NCBI RefSeq assembly: GCF_964204645.1
Contig: NC_134029.1
Coordinates: 8,112,850 to 8,176,849, forward strand
DNA from: Tubulanus polymorphus
Taxonomy: Eukaryota; Nemertea; Palaeonemertea; Tubulaniformes; Tubulanidae
Direction: 5' to 3'
DNA length: 64,000 nucleotides
Shown: piece by piece, positions 36,292-48,487 of the stretch
How the letters are laid out: the number at the start of each line of letters is the position of its first letter
Numbering within the stretch: position 1 is the first letter of the stretch
Program-made: the position numbers and the translations under genes
Notes under the pieces: model-generated
The model's database searches: none
Told to the model about the DNA's origin: nothing
Seen by the model: only the letters and a program-made list of their open reading frames with translations

Positions 36292-37629
36292 CAATAAGCC
36301 TTAATAATTTCAAACCGGATATATAACGAATTATCGATTTTAATGAACAGATCTTGCGGTCTCCTAAAAATCATTGCAACAAGGTTTCCACTAAAGCTTT
36401 TGACTCCAATGAGGCAGAAAGATGAGCACTACAATCGAAAGAACTCTCTTCACTAATATACATTTGATCAGATCGGATCTCAAATTGTTTCGATAACAAT
36501 TTCAAGCACAAAATAAACTTTCAACAATAATGGCTTTGTGTCTGGGTGGGGTAAAAAATGTTCTAAATCTCTATCACGTGCGCCTATTCCAGACAAAAAA
36601 GAGGAGTATTCAATCAGAAATACAGCTCTGACACAGTGGCTTTAGAGAATAGCGACATCTGAATTGAGCCAGATATTGAAATAATATGACTGTTAGTCGA
36701 ACGTCGAGTATTGTTACATAGCATGCATCGATCTGTACTTAACATCAGATGTCACGGCGACTAAGAATTCAGTATTATATCCGTGCGCAATCATATGGTG
36801 CAATCGAAAAATAACCTGATATCAGTCAGTGATTTTCAAACGACACTGATTTTTTTCTATGAAATTAAACCATACATGAGATATATAATATCTTTTTAAA
36901 GGTCGCCGGTATGACCGAAACAATGAACTCTCCTTACTGTATATCCTATAGATTGTCATTTGCTCCTAACCAAATATATATAAATAAAAATATGCAGGTA
37001 GTTTTGACACATTCTTATCGAACAATAAAACCCGAATCCCATGTTTTTCACATTGTCGTGTCAAAACTACCCAAATATTTTTTCTTGAAATCTAACAAAA
37101 ATCACTGTTCAATCAAATCGAACATATTCATCGACAGAATCAATTAGCAGTAGGCGAGACAAAAGATCAATATTCGTACAAGGGTTTGCGTTACATCGGA
37201 CATCGATTAGGCCTACATGAGATCTGGGGTAAATCAGTGGTCATTGTTCACACATGTCAGAGAGAGCATATGGAGCGATTACAGATTGATCAACGGGCAA
37301 TATTTCCACAACGCAGGTTTCGGAGATAAATGATATGATTCATTATTCAAGAAGATTCTCCGAGATTCCTTCTACCCGGTAATCAGGGAGGTGGGGAGAA
37401 AACCTCCCTCCCAATCTTGACCAGACAATCACTCGAAGCTCTCTTTCATCCCTTTGGTTTTATGTTGTAGTACCATACACGCAACTACATTATAAACTAT
37501 AATATCAATATATTGTGTGGGACATATGCCAGAGACGGAACATTCAATTTAACAAATGCACCATTCAAACTTAGAGAGCATTTAATAAGTACGCTGAGCC
37601 AGAGCTGGTTCTGAAAATACACTCTATAT

Positions 37630-38162
37630 AGTCACAATCGCACTAAATTATTTAGATCGGTCTAAATTTCGCCCGAAACAATTTAGAATGGACCAAGCGT
37701 TCACACAAGCGAAAAGTCCGTTCCAAATTAGAACAGACCAATTTGGAACGACGTAAATGACCGATCCAGGTCCGTTCTAAATAATGGAACAGACTGAATA
37801 TAATTTCATATTGCCAAAAAAGTTATATATAATGATCATCATTTATCTTAATCTGTCTGTTGCGTTTGCTGGTCAGAGTAATACATCTTTAATTCTTTTG
37901 GAAATGTCCTAGAATTTACCATAGATTGCTGTGTCCAGATATATGATAAAACTCTGTCATCAAAAATGTTCTTAATGAATAGCAGGGACTCTTAAATCTA
38001 TCATTAAGATGCGCATTTGGGGGCGAAATACTCAAGGCGACATCTTGCGAACCATCTTGCGAACCCAGTGATCGCACGCTCTGATTAGGTCCGTTCTAAA
38101 TTTGGACCATTCCAGGCACGGACCCATTTAGAATGGTCTAACTAGTGGTAGTGTGAATACTG
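37630..38162. mobile_element. Inverted-repeat element, possibly a hAT-like MITE
   Basis: The start, with CACTAAATTATTTAGATCGG, is loosely mirrored by the end GAATGGTCTAACTAGTGGTAGTG. Several internal repeats of the theme GGTCCGTTCTAAAT in both orientations make the left third (37650-37800) highly repetitive. No open frame for a transposase is present. The superfamily assignment is a guess from the end sequence only. Confidence 0.5.
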
Positions 38163-39436
38163 ATAAAATCTATATCTCTACAAAGTGATGCTTCATTCGT
38201 ACCAGCGATTCTACCTAAAATCGAGTGATTATCTTGACGTTAGTTGTAAAGTACTAAAAATAACGAAGCCTTCTTTAGTTCTGATGGCCATATTTCCATA
38301 ACACGCGGAAGCTTCATAAAATATACACGATTATGTCTTTGAATTCTCACATGATGATTGACTAGATTGTTGGAAGCCCTGACCTGATCTACATTCTGTA
38401 GAGCGATTAAATATTCAAATAGAAACCGGGGACAGTTTCATAGACACGGTGGATAGTGAACTTACCCTAAAAAATAACCCTTTCTTAGATTAGATATCAT
38501 ATATATTAGGTGATGGTTTATCGCCATTTGCCCCTTATTCATCCCAATTTTTACCCTCTCCCAATTAACCTCTTCCATTCAGCACCTTAACCATATTGCC
38601 CCTTTCCAATCGAGCCCCTCAAATCATCTTTTATTTCCTCATCAAAAAGGTGAATTTTGAAAAACCTAAAATCGGCCAAAATTCTATAAACATATCAGTT
38701 TTTATTACGTAAGCAAGGATTAAGAAATTATCCAATTTCCATTTGTGCCTGTGCCTGCTACAGTTATTGTTTGTGCCAACATCATCAAAAACACAGAGGC
38801 CTAGGTGGAAAAGACGCAAATCAAAAAGTGGCGCAAAAAACTGATAGGTGCAAAACGGCAAGGTGGAAAAATATGAAGAGGTGAAATTGGAGGACACCGC
38901 ACCAAGCCTAGAAACTGTACCCAAAATTCATTAGAATGAAAAGTAAATAGGGTTTCAGCATTTGTCATGATAAAATAAAGATTAGGTTGTTTACTCACAG
39001 ACGAACAGCCCCTCTTCAATCTTCACAGCAGACCTTTCTCAGAAGGGAACCATTGTTCAAAACGCAAGCTTTCATCAAAAAGTACCCAATCTTTTTTTAA
39101 TTTTAAGTGCAACCATGCGATATACAGATGATAATACATACAGCGGCAATAGAATTCAACATCCATATACACTTCAAATTACGATATGAATAATGTTAAA
39201 AGAGAGAGAGAGTGAGAGAAAGAATACACAAACACCATACATTTCTTTTTAAATGCATATCATTCTCTTCAACAATATGATCGGTACATATCCGGCATGT
39301 AATCAGAGTCCCCATCTATAGCACCGAAGCCTCTATCGCACGAACGTGCAAGCCGCGCACTCGCCTTTACTAATCGGCACGCTGCGGCGTATTTATCTAC
39401 GTCGTTAAATAATTGACTAATACCTAAAGATTTTCG

Positions 39437-42400
39437 CTAATCAGGCGGCTTCCAATATTGTATATATAGGAATACGAACAGAGGAGTCAACAGTCCGATT
39501 ACTAACATAATCAAAACGACGCTCCACCAACGCATGCCGCAGTCGGCTCCGTTGAAGAACCACCGACGCTGCGGCATCGGGTATATACGTCGACACGTCA
39601 GCGTGTTCGCGACTTCCTCCAGCGAACTTTTCTGCGAAACGGTCATGTTGCGTATGTTCTCGAGGTCTTTATCCATGTGTTTCAGGAACTCGCGCGCCTC
39701 GAGCGTTTGTTGGCCGCTGCGTGCGCCCCCGCCGTACGAGTCGCGGATGCTCAACGTTCGTACGAGCAACTGACGAGTCGCGTCGTCGTCGTCGCTGTTT
39801 TCATCGCCGTCGTAATAATCGTCGTCGTCGCAGACTTCGTCGCGATTCCGTCTGCCGCCGCCGTAAGCACCGAATGATTCGATTGCCCCGCCGTTGTCGT
39901 CGCTGATGTCGATCACGTTCGCTCGGTCTTTGGTTTCGTCGATTTTTTCTTGAGCAAGTATTTGAGTAAGCAGTCCGTGTTTCTTCACCGGCACTTTGAT
40001 GTACTTCCGACCGAAAAAGTCTTGATCCTGAATGAAATTATTGAATCTCTTCAGTTCGGAAACCTAGTAATACGCGGAGAAAAAAAAGAGAAAGAAATTA
40101 GAATACAAAATGCCACGACACCTAATAATCCGCAAATTCTCACGAGGATCAAGTCAACTAAGAAATGTTCAACACGAGATTTCATCAAGGGTAGAAACGT
40201 TCAATCAAGTTTCAAGCACCTTTAAAAACATCTTCCATCTAGAAGGAGTTTTAAAGGAATCAAGGTGTCCTGCGATAATCTCATTTTCTAGAAAGACAAT
40301 ATTATTTTGGTTGCAAGCATTTCCTGCATTTCCTGCAAAATGGGGAAAATTAAGAAAGACACTAGAATCATGGCTGCCAAGCTATCGGTAACAAATTTAA
40401 GTTTCAAGGTCATCGGGTTTTGCATATGGTCACCAGGGGACGTTGAATAGTGGAATAACTTAGTGTTTCCTTATTATAATGGTACCTAAGTATATTTTGG
40501 TATCACAACCAATTGCCATCAGTAATCAACAGTGAGACCCTAAGTAACGTCTTTCTGTATGCATCAAACAAATCGAATCAGTATTTCTCGTTAGCAAATA
40601 GTAACAAATTCGCAAAATGAGGAATAGTTGGAAGCTGTGTAGAATCCAAAACGCCATGACACATAACAATCAGGAAATTCTCACGAGGTTCATGCCAACG
40701 AAGACACTACCAGTTCATCGGCCCATTTTCAATGAGAGATTTCATCAACTTCGACTGTAGAAATCCAAGTGGCGCTGTTAAAATATTACTGCTAAAAAAA
40801 TTTGGACCTTCATAGGAACAGCTAAATCACGGGAATAAATTTATTTCCATACCTATGATAATTTTTAACCGATATTGACTTTTTTGCAGTGGGCTTCAAC
40901 CTTATTATTAGTCTGTTCACTCAGTGAACATCTGTTTACAAAATGAACGGTAAATTTAATATCAGTCACATTGAAAGAATATCATAGACTCATTTCCACT
41001 CAAGAACATATCGATTTGCATTTTCCAGTTACATCGATATAAAAAAACACTTTTAGTTATCGAAAAAAGGAGTAATCCTTTTACTAATTATAAAAAGAAT
41101 ATTCAGACTCGTAAAATACTGACTGGGGACCAAAACGCCATAAAATTTGTTCTTATGGTACATCGTGTGACGTAAAAAATACTGCTAAAAATGTATGACC
41201 TTCTTCGGGGGGGGGGGGGAAACTAAACCTCAGGAGTATATACAATTTCATACCTAAGATTATGATTGTTTACCCGATATTGGTTTTTTGCAGCGGGCTT
41301 CAGCCTGAACATTAGTCTATTCATTGACTGAGTAAACATCTGTTTTCAAAATAAACAGTGAATTTGATATCAGTCACATACGAAAAATATCATAGCTTAT
41401 TTTCATTACAAAATATCGATTTTCCAGTTTCACTGAGATATGAAACCTCCACAACACTTTCGATCATTGGAAAATGTGAGTAATTCTTTTACCAAAAAAG
41501 GGACTGAAATACCATACAGTTTCTTCCCATGGTACAGAGAGTACGACAAAACCAGCACATGGATCATTTGAGAATGATTATCCTTTTCCAGTTATGGCCT
41601 AAATTTAGATTTTGTAATATATTGTAGGCTTAAGCACTAGGCCTACTACGAGTTGATCGAGATAGTATTGCAGTAGCCGATGTGGAGAATAGATAAGTCT
41701 AAGTCCCACTATATACTAAATCTACAAGATTAAAAGCGAATTTCATAACCCAAGAATTAAGAATAAAAGACGCAAATGTTTCGGACTTTCTCTAGAGATC
41801 ATAAACAGGTGTAACGTTCCAGAGATTATGTACTGTTCTATACTGCAGACACTTTTTCCTGACCACAATAGCAAAACCTTGTACCAGTAATCTGGATAAA
41901 ATGGGTTCTACATCAACTATCAGTTTATCATCTTTCAATTATTCATACAGTTGAATTTCATTTAAACCATTTAGTATTTCAATCTCATTAACGTAAATAT
42001 TGACCTGGTTTGGTTACAATAATTCTAGTCTAAGGCTAAAAAAAATTGATACCTTGTTTCTCCGCTCTGCTGAGCTTAAATGTTGACCCGGCCAGCCGCC
42101 TATCTACGCCATACATTACTTTTTTTTAAATTGTGATCAATTTTACCATAACAGACCCGGCCTGTATAGAAATGAACTGTTTATAAATTTTATCATATTT
42201 TACAAAAATGACCCGGCTGCTGCGGAGAAACAAGGTATCATTTTTGTTTAGCCTAACTTATGAACACTAGGCAAACGGCACACCCCACCAGCTGTTATTT
42301 GTTCCATCAATTCTATGTAGATTTGATATTTGAATTTAACAATTAATCTTCAGGCCTAATACAAAATGTACACATATATACCCTGATCAGTCTATATATA

Positions 42401-44605
42401 ATATTTATTTCATCTGGCACAGTACACCTGCTTTGTAAAGATGGCGTTTCAATAATTGAATGACGACTTTAGTTCAATATGTCGCCCCTCATCGACAAAA
42501 AACCTGAATCACGACATAATTCCATCGGGATCTGATTAAAATTCGTTCAAACAGAAATAACCATTGATAAAGCGCTATATCCGTGATGTGACGATGATCA
42601 GCAGATTATCCCACAAAGAGTGATGTCAATTTCGATAATGTTTCCTCGAGCTAGTTATTTATTCAACGTCTCGTCTATATTGTAATAATAGTCATCTTCA
42701 GGAATACTGAAGATGATTATTAGAATATTGTCGAAACATTAAATAAACTACTACCCCTAGGAGACATTTATAGGCTTACTATTGTGGGATTCTCTACATT
42801 ATCAAGTATAGTCAAAAGTATTATTGAAAATAACTTAGATCATAGTCGAAATGTTGAATAAACTACTAGCTCTACAAAACATTTTCAGACTTACTATTGA
42901 GGGATTCTATACATGCAAAAAATAAAAACCTTCATTCACGTCCACTTGCTTCGATTATGATATTGAATGAAACAGCCAAGCGCAGATTATTATCTGGGCT
43001 TTAAAATGCGTTAGACTATGTCTTATTCCAAATGAAGGCTAAATCCAGAATTACCGGTTAATTTATGTATAAAATGGTCACATATTTTTCAAAATTAATG
43101 TTAAGCTTAAAAATTACATTGAAACCAGCTCCAGGGTCATTTCTTAAATTAACTTAGACTTGAGACTTTGATCATAGCTGAATAGTCTATTAACTGATAA
43201 TCATTAGCAACTATCATAGTCTAACCCTATCTCCTATTGAAACATGAAATAATAAACAAAATATTTGTAATTCAAATCATCCAAAAATCAATAGGGCCTA
43301 CCAAATTTGAGAAAAGTTCTACTAGTACGTTGCATGTAAATGTCATCTAGGGTAAATGAATAAGAAAATACCATATCCATTGATAATACATTTTTTGGCC
43401 TATGCCTGACTTTTCTACAAATTACTGATTCACTTTCTGATTTCAATTATCTAGAAATATGTAATAACTGTGCATTCAATATACAAAATCTAGTGTATAC
43501 ATAATGTCATGTCCAATGTTAATAAATTCTCATGTTTGCTTAATTCTCAGCACATTTCAAATGACATTTTTAGTTAGATGATATAGTTTTTCCTTAGGCA
43601 TCATTACTACTGGCACTAGAATTTTTTACTTCTGGCATTAAGTCCTGGATTCATAACTGATTCTACCAAGAAATTCATGCGCCAAAATGCGATATAGAAG
43701 TTATTGATTAGCATGGTGGCCAGTTTCCCCCAATTTACAAATTCCCTGACTTTTCCATCTTTATCACACAAAATTCCCTGCGTAAATGCGGGGAATTTTT
43801 TGGTGTAAAATTTTACAATTTATTCATTTTTTACGAATCACGTATTAACCCTTTCAGTGCGTCTACACCGCAGTGCGGTGTACGAATAATTTACATTATT
43901 TTTGCCAGTACACCGCACTGCGGTGTATTGATTTAATTAGTAATTACTAATTATCTCTGTTGAAAGATGGCTGCACCTGTCAGACATAGTGAAATATTAG
44001 TAACTAACGATATACCGCGCCGGGGTGTAGACGCACTAGGCCATAGTGCTATTCCCGTTATTCAACACACTAGGGTGGAATTTTTCAGAATTTTCAAATT
44101 ATCTTCAGCACTATAGGGTATTAATGAGCCAGCACTGAAAGGGTTAAGAAATCCGTGGTCAATGATCCAAATTCCCTCGAGCTTTACAGGTTTTTTTTGC
44201 AAAATTTGTCAAATTCCCTGATTTTCTTATAAATCTTTTTGATTCCCTGATAGGGTACTTAGCCTAATACACGCAAGCCAAGCGAATACGTACCGGGCAT
44301 CCATATCGTAACGCTATACTATGCAACGTTTCACCATCTTTAATTTCTCGTTCGACGCACTCGACGTCGCCGTTTTCAACTTTCGTCAACTCGCCGTTTT
44401 TATAAACAGCGCCCGCCTTTCTCGGACGAAGTTCGCACATTTCGTTCGACGTCGTCTGTTCGCCGGAGTTGCCGCCGCCGAACTCTTCCAGCTGTTGGTC
44501 GTCGTTGCCGAATACGTACATTCGGGCCGACTGGACGTTCTGTATTTCAGCATCGTGGACGTTGTTTAATTGTTGATTCTCTTTGCCACTTATATACACG
44601 TGCAT
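39437..44605 (-). CDS. LYSMD3: LysM domain membrane protein, LYSMD3/LYSMD4 type
   Basis: Two exons, 44605-44294 and 40063-39437, are joined in phase 0 (CCG|GTACGT to TAG|GTTTCC) and give 312 residues. One LysM domain spans about 84-130 and is split by the intron (DGETLHSIALRYGCP, then VSELKRFNNFIQDQDFFG). A linker contains two acidic runs. The segment LEARE...KHMDKDLENI resembles the conserved middle of vertebrate LYSMD3. One transmembrane helix lies at about 284-307 (VVLIMLVIGLLTPLFVFLYI) after a Trp-rich entry, with a five-residue tail. Length and layout match LYSMD3 (306 residues in human) better than the soluble LYSMD1/2. The family's LysM is predicted to bind chitin-like glycans, and vertebrate LYSMD3 has been linked to Golgi integrity. 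The choice between LYSMD3 and LYSMD4 is not certain. Confidence 0.88.
40770..41500. repeat. Diverged direct duplication in LysM gene intron
   Basis: Two blocks, roughly 40780-41100 and 41170-41490, share a series of motifs in the same order at an offset of about 390 bases: TACTGCTAAAAA, GATATTG, TTTTTTGCAG, GGGCTTCA, AACATCTGTTT, AATATCAGTCACAT. They have diverged clearly, so the duplication is old. A G-run of about a dozen lies at 41207 in the second block. Confidence 0.7.
42047..42240. mobile_element. MITE with near-perfect 19-bp inverted ends
   Basis: TGATACCTTGTTTCTCCGC at the left is exactly mirrored by GCGGAGAAACAAGGTATCA at the right. The interior of about 155 bases includes GACCCGGC in one copy near each end. 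It lies in the LysM gene intron. No transposase frame is present and the superfamily was not determined. Confidence 0.8.
42605..42795. repeat. Foldback repeat centred on a CTTCAGGAATACTGAAG hairpin
   Basis: Two arms of about 85-90 bases meet near 42703 in ATCTTCAGGAATACTGAAGAT. The outer parts match loosely (TTTCGATAATGTTTC versus its mirror GTCGAAACATTAAATAAAC). A relative with the same vocabulary (GTTTATTCGAGGTTTCGACT, ATTCTCTACA) lies at about 63385-63510 in the RPP40 intron. Confidence 0.6.
43845..44147. mobile_element. piggyBac-like TTAA MITE, copy 3
   Basis: This is the best-preserved copy: TTAACCCTTTCAGTGC at the left is mirrored exactly by GCACTGAAAGGGTTAA at the right, with TTAA at both borders. 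The interior carries CACCGCAGTGCGGTG, CACCGCACTGCGGTG and GTTATTCAACACACTAGGGT. It lies in the LysM gene intron, ending about 150 bases from the exon 1 donor. Confidence 0.92.
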
Positions 44606-45721
44606 ACCAGCAACTCAAAGAAGTGGCAAAAGGTCGGACCGCAAACGTCAAACCGATGCCCAATCCGCACTAGTTACTAGTAACTTATTACGCAATCACA
44701 CCAAAGATTCAACTTCAACATTGTCATTGACCACAAAACACTAATTGTTGTCCATTCCGTTGTTTCGGCTTTAATCCAGAAAAAACCTGCTGCTAAGACG
44801 AGGCGGCTCTGCTGAGAAGCGTGAAGAAATTTTCAGGCCAAAGTATGAAGAATCGAACGGGCAGGAGAGGAGAGTAAGACCGGATTTTTTTGGCGAAATT
44901 CTAATTGATTGGAGTTTTTAGCACCGACGAAATATGCCGTATTTGGTATCGATGGAAAGATATTTCCAGCGCGCAAATGTCTATTCCACGGGCGAAGACT
45001 TTTCTACTACCTGTAAGCCATCGTCGGTCGAAAACTTCTCAAAAAACGATCACTTCCTTGTTCGCGTTTAAGGTTATGCCGGAAGTACATGGCAATCGTT
45101 TATGCGCATGCGTGAAGTGAGTCCGGTTGAATGTAAATTGAAAACTTGAAACGTCATCCACAGAACTCATGGCGATAACCATCACACGAAATCATATATT
45201 TTCTAAAAACGGATCTAAAATATAGTTTTAAATATTCACTGGTTTAATAGGGATGATATTTCTTTGTCTTTATTGTGAGAATCTACTAATTAAAAATTGG
45301 ACCAATAAAGAGTATATTGAATTGAAATTGCATGAGCAATCAAGTTAAATCTAAGTTGAAAACTATAAACGTCACGCGCGCGACACGATGTAACGGATAA
45401 CAAGGCGTCACTCGCGATTTGTGTCCGATAAAATAAAACTTTTCAGCCTGAAATAAAATACAGTCAGTCGGTTCTCGCTCCCTCCTAACGGCGGATTGAA
45501 GATTTGGTAAGCTCAAACGAGTTTATCTTCACTTGCAGGAAACATCGATCAATCAACAGGTGCGCGCTGAGCTATCCCAGGATTCCGTAGCAGGATGTAG
45601 AGCAGGAAGAGGGAGGATTAGAGAGAGAAGCAGGATTAACTGATGCTTCTCGTATTGCGGCGGGATTCGGACAATCCTTTTCTCGGTGTAGTACTCAGTT
45701 CGATCCCTCCTCATCAGAACG
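44606..45721. promoter_or_regulatory. Head-to-head spacer between LysM and zinc-finger genes
   Basis: The two start codons lie about 1.1 kb apart on opposite strands. The interval probably holds both promoters and 5' UTRs. Parts (for example 45380-45500) are richer in CpG than the surrounding introns. No TATA box or motif could be assigned with confidence. Confidence 0.4.
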
Positions 45722-48487
45722 ATGGCGAGCCTGGTCGCCAAGCCGTCCACACTGCGACAGTTCCAACTGAAGGTAAGCGCGTTGATAGATTCGAAATTAT
45801 CTCTCGCTGGATCCGGGAATTCTGCAGGATTCTGCAGAGCAGGTGGTTGTTGATGATGCTGACGCGAGAGCTACACTAGCTATGTTTAACACTCCTGGAA
45901 TTCTTAACATGCCTGGTCTAAGCTAGAAAGATCTACCGGGGATAAAAATACATAAGCTTGCAACATACATATGTATATAGAACAAGTATCTTTCATCAGC
46001 TGTTGTTAATGTTAGCATCCATGTGGGGTTTTTAGTGGTTTTTATAAGTAAGAACAAGAAGTAGACCTGGATGTCGTCTAATTTGAATAGTAATTTATCA
46101 AATTAATTCTAATTACTTCGAGAAGTAATTATTTTTGGCCCAATTTTTGATTATTTTTTACGGTATTTATATCTGTATTTATATATTTTTTACGGTATTT
46201 ATATCTTTCAATCACAAAATCAAAAATTAAATCATTTTTTACGTTTACTATTTTTGCATGCACTTTCACAAGATTGTGTATATGCAAAAACCAAAATGCT
46301 AACTTCTGTATATAATCGTTCTTTGATAATTGTCAGGACTTGCATACTTTGTAAAATTCAAGATTATCATTCAAGATAGGATTGGTTCCTTTGGCCTAGA
46401 GTAGGTGATAGTACGGGTTAGGTTCAGGGTAGGCTAAGGATAGAAGACTGAGATATTGAAGGTGCACCCTATCGAAACGTTGAAAGGGTGCATACATAAT
46501 GTGTTTATCTGATTTCATTCTGGTTAATTGGGCCTATTGTTCTGAAACCCCCACAAGTAAATGTGCCCATCCTGATCCAACCCTATTTTCTAAACCTACT
46601 GTCATTCGAACCCTCTACTTGGGCCTGCTTACCCTAACCTGGCCCTAATCCTCATTCTGAGAAAGAAGTCTCTGATGTGTTACAAGATTTTAAAGCGTAA
46701 TTGAACTTCAATAGGCCTCAATAGTCCTAGAACCATAACCCAAATAAATCCTAATTCTAGGAATTAGGATTTGATCGGGGCTATTTGTGATGTGATCAGA
46801 ATTTAAAGGCAGGTGGACAGTTTTGTTAAAGTATGAAAATGATTATTGCTTTTATTAGGTCACAGAGGCATACATGCTGCTGAATGAGATGAACAAAAAT
46901 GATGTACTTACTGCAATGAAATTACTGCTCAATCTTATCGAACGAATCGGAGAAATCCTTTGCGACAATCCCTCCAGTGAACACCTGGTCAATCACGACC
47001 AGTCACACGACCCCGATGCAAATCAACCGATCTACACTCCGACGAATCGAACCGGTCGTATACTGGGGCAGCCGTCCACGTCGAATTCAGAAACCGTCGT
47101 TTCTTGTAACCGTCTATTCTACCGCAAGCGCAAGAACCCCGTGCCGACACGGTACGTGCAGTCGTCAAGCTTTCAAAAGCCGTGCAGTTCGATGATGTCG
47201 AAGTATCGCGCGTTGTCGTCGCGTCTTGGCGGCCAGAGTTCGTCGTCGGTTGCTCGCGACGGCCTGCCGCCGCACAATGCGGCGACGTTGCAGCTGCGAC
47301 AGTCGCCGGGCAATTTCACCGACAACGACACCGACGGCCTGTCGGACAGCAACACATCGGGCAACCTACCGCCGAGCAACGACGTGCCGCAGGACCTGTC
47401 GAAGTCGGCGATGCGGTCGGACCAGCGCGACGAAAACGGCAACGACGCCGCGTTCAACGTCCAAATCCAACAACAGTGTGATACTAATGGTGCTAACGAT
47501 GACGCGACGACGATGATGAAACCCAACGATTCCAACAACATCGCGAACCTTTCGAACGACGACGATGAGGAAAATATGGCGGCGAAACGGGACGAAGACG
47601 AGAAGGTCGCGGCTTCGGAGAACGCGTTCGTCAAAGCGAACAGTCCGTTAATGCGTTACAGTCTGTCCGACGGACATCATTCGCCGAGCGAATTCAAGTC
47701 GTCGCTCGAAGCTCGGCCGTCGAGTTTGAGCCCGTACGATTTGATGGTCACAAATCGTAACAACTCGCCGAAAGAATGTCGCAGCGATCAACCAGTATTC
47801 CCGCGTATGTATCTGCCGGATGCGCTGAATTTCGCGGCCGGAAAGTCGGTCGGCGCGTCTTCGGCGGCTGCGGCGACGAGCAGCACCGATTCGGGCTACC
47901 CGACGACGCCGACTTCGATCAAGCTCGAATCGGGAATCCCGATACCGGCGTCGGATGTATCGTTGTCGACTCCGCTCGTCGGTAACTATGCGCACGACGC
48001 GTTGGCGACGCTGAGAGAGTCGGCTGTTTCGTCGGCGGCGGGTGTGTTCACGTCGGAGAGCGGCACGCGTAACACGAGTTCGTCGTCGGCGCTGGTCTCG
48101 AACGAAGTGCCTTTATCGATACCGATACCAATACCGTGGGTCGAGAAGCGCAAGATCGCGAAGTACCCGGGTGCGTTTCACAATGAGTTGCACAACGACG
48201 GCCGCGTGAACTATCGATGCGGCTTCTGCAAGAAGGTGATCGTGTTCGCCGAGATATTTCACCGGCACCTGAAGTCGCACGTGTCAAAGACGTCGAACGA
48301 CTGCGAGATCTGTAACATCAACTTCGCGTTTCGCAGCAATCTGTTTCGGCACATCCGCCGGTATCACATCGACTACGTCTGTTCGTTGTGCAAAGTTACG
48401 TTCGCGAAGCCGAAACAACTCGAGCAGCATTTGCAGATCTACCACGCCGATCGGTCGGCGATCGTCAAGGAGGTCAGCCTTCGGTAA
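45722..48487 (+). CDS. Three-finger C2H2 zinc-finger protein, family not recognised
   Basis: Two exons: 45722-45772 (17 codons, start MASLVAKPSTLRQFQLK, donor AAG|GTAAGC) and 46859-48487 (acceptor TATTAG|GTC), phase 0. The product is 559 residues. The N-terminal 60 residues look helical and conserved in style (MNKNDVLTAMKLLLNLIERI). A long Ser/Asn/Asp-rich middle contains PQDLSKS near residue 194, which fits the PxDLS motif recognised by the corepressor CtBP. Three consecutive C2H2 fingers lie at about 469-545: CGFCKK...HLKSH, CEICNI...HIRRYH and CSLCKV...HLQIYH. The fingers lack the classic TGEKP linker between 1 and 2 and have an unusually short one between 2 and 3. A nuclear transcriptional repressor is the natural inference, but I do not recognise an orthologue. 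The GC-rich exon contrasts sharply with its AT-rich flanks. Confidence 0.85.
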
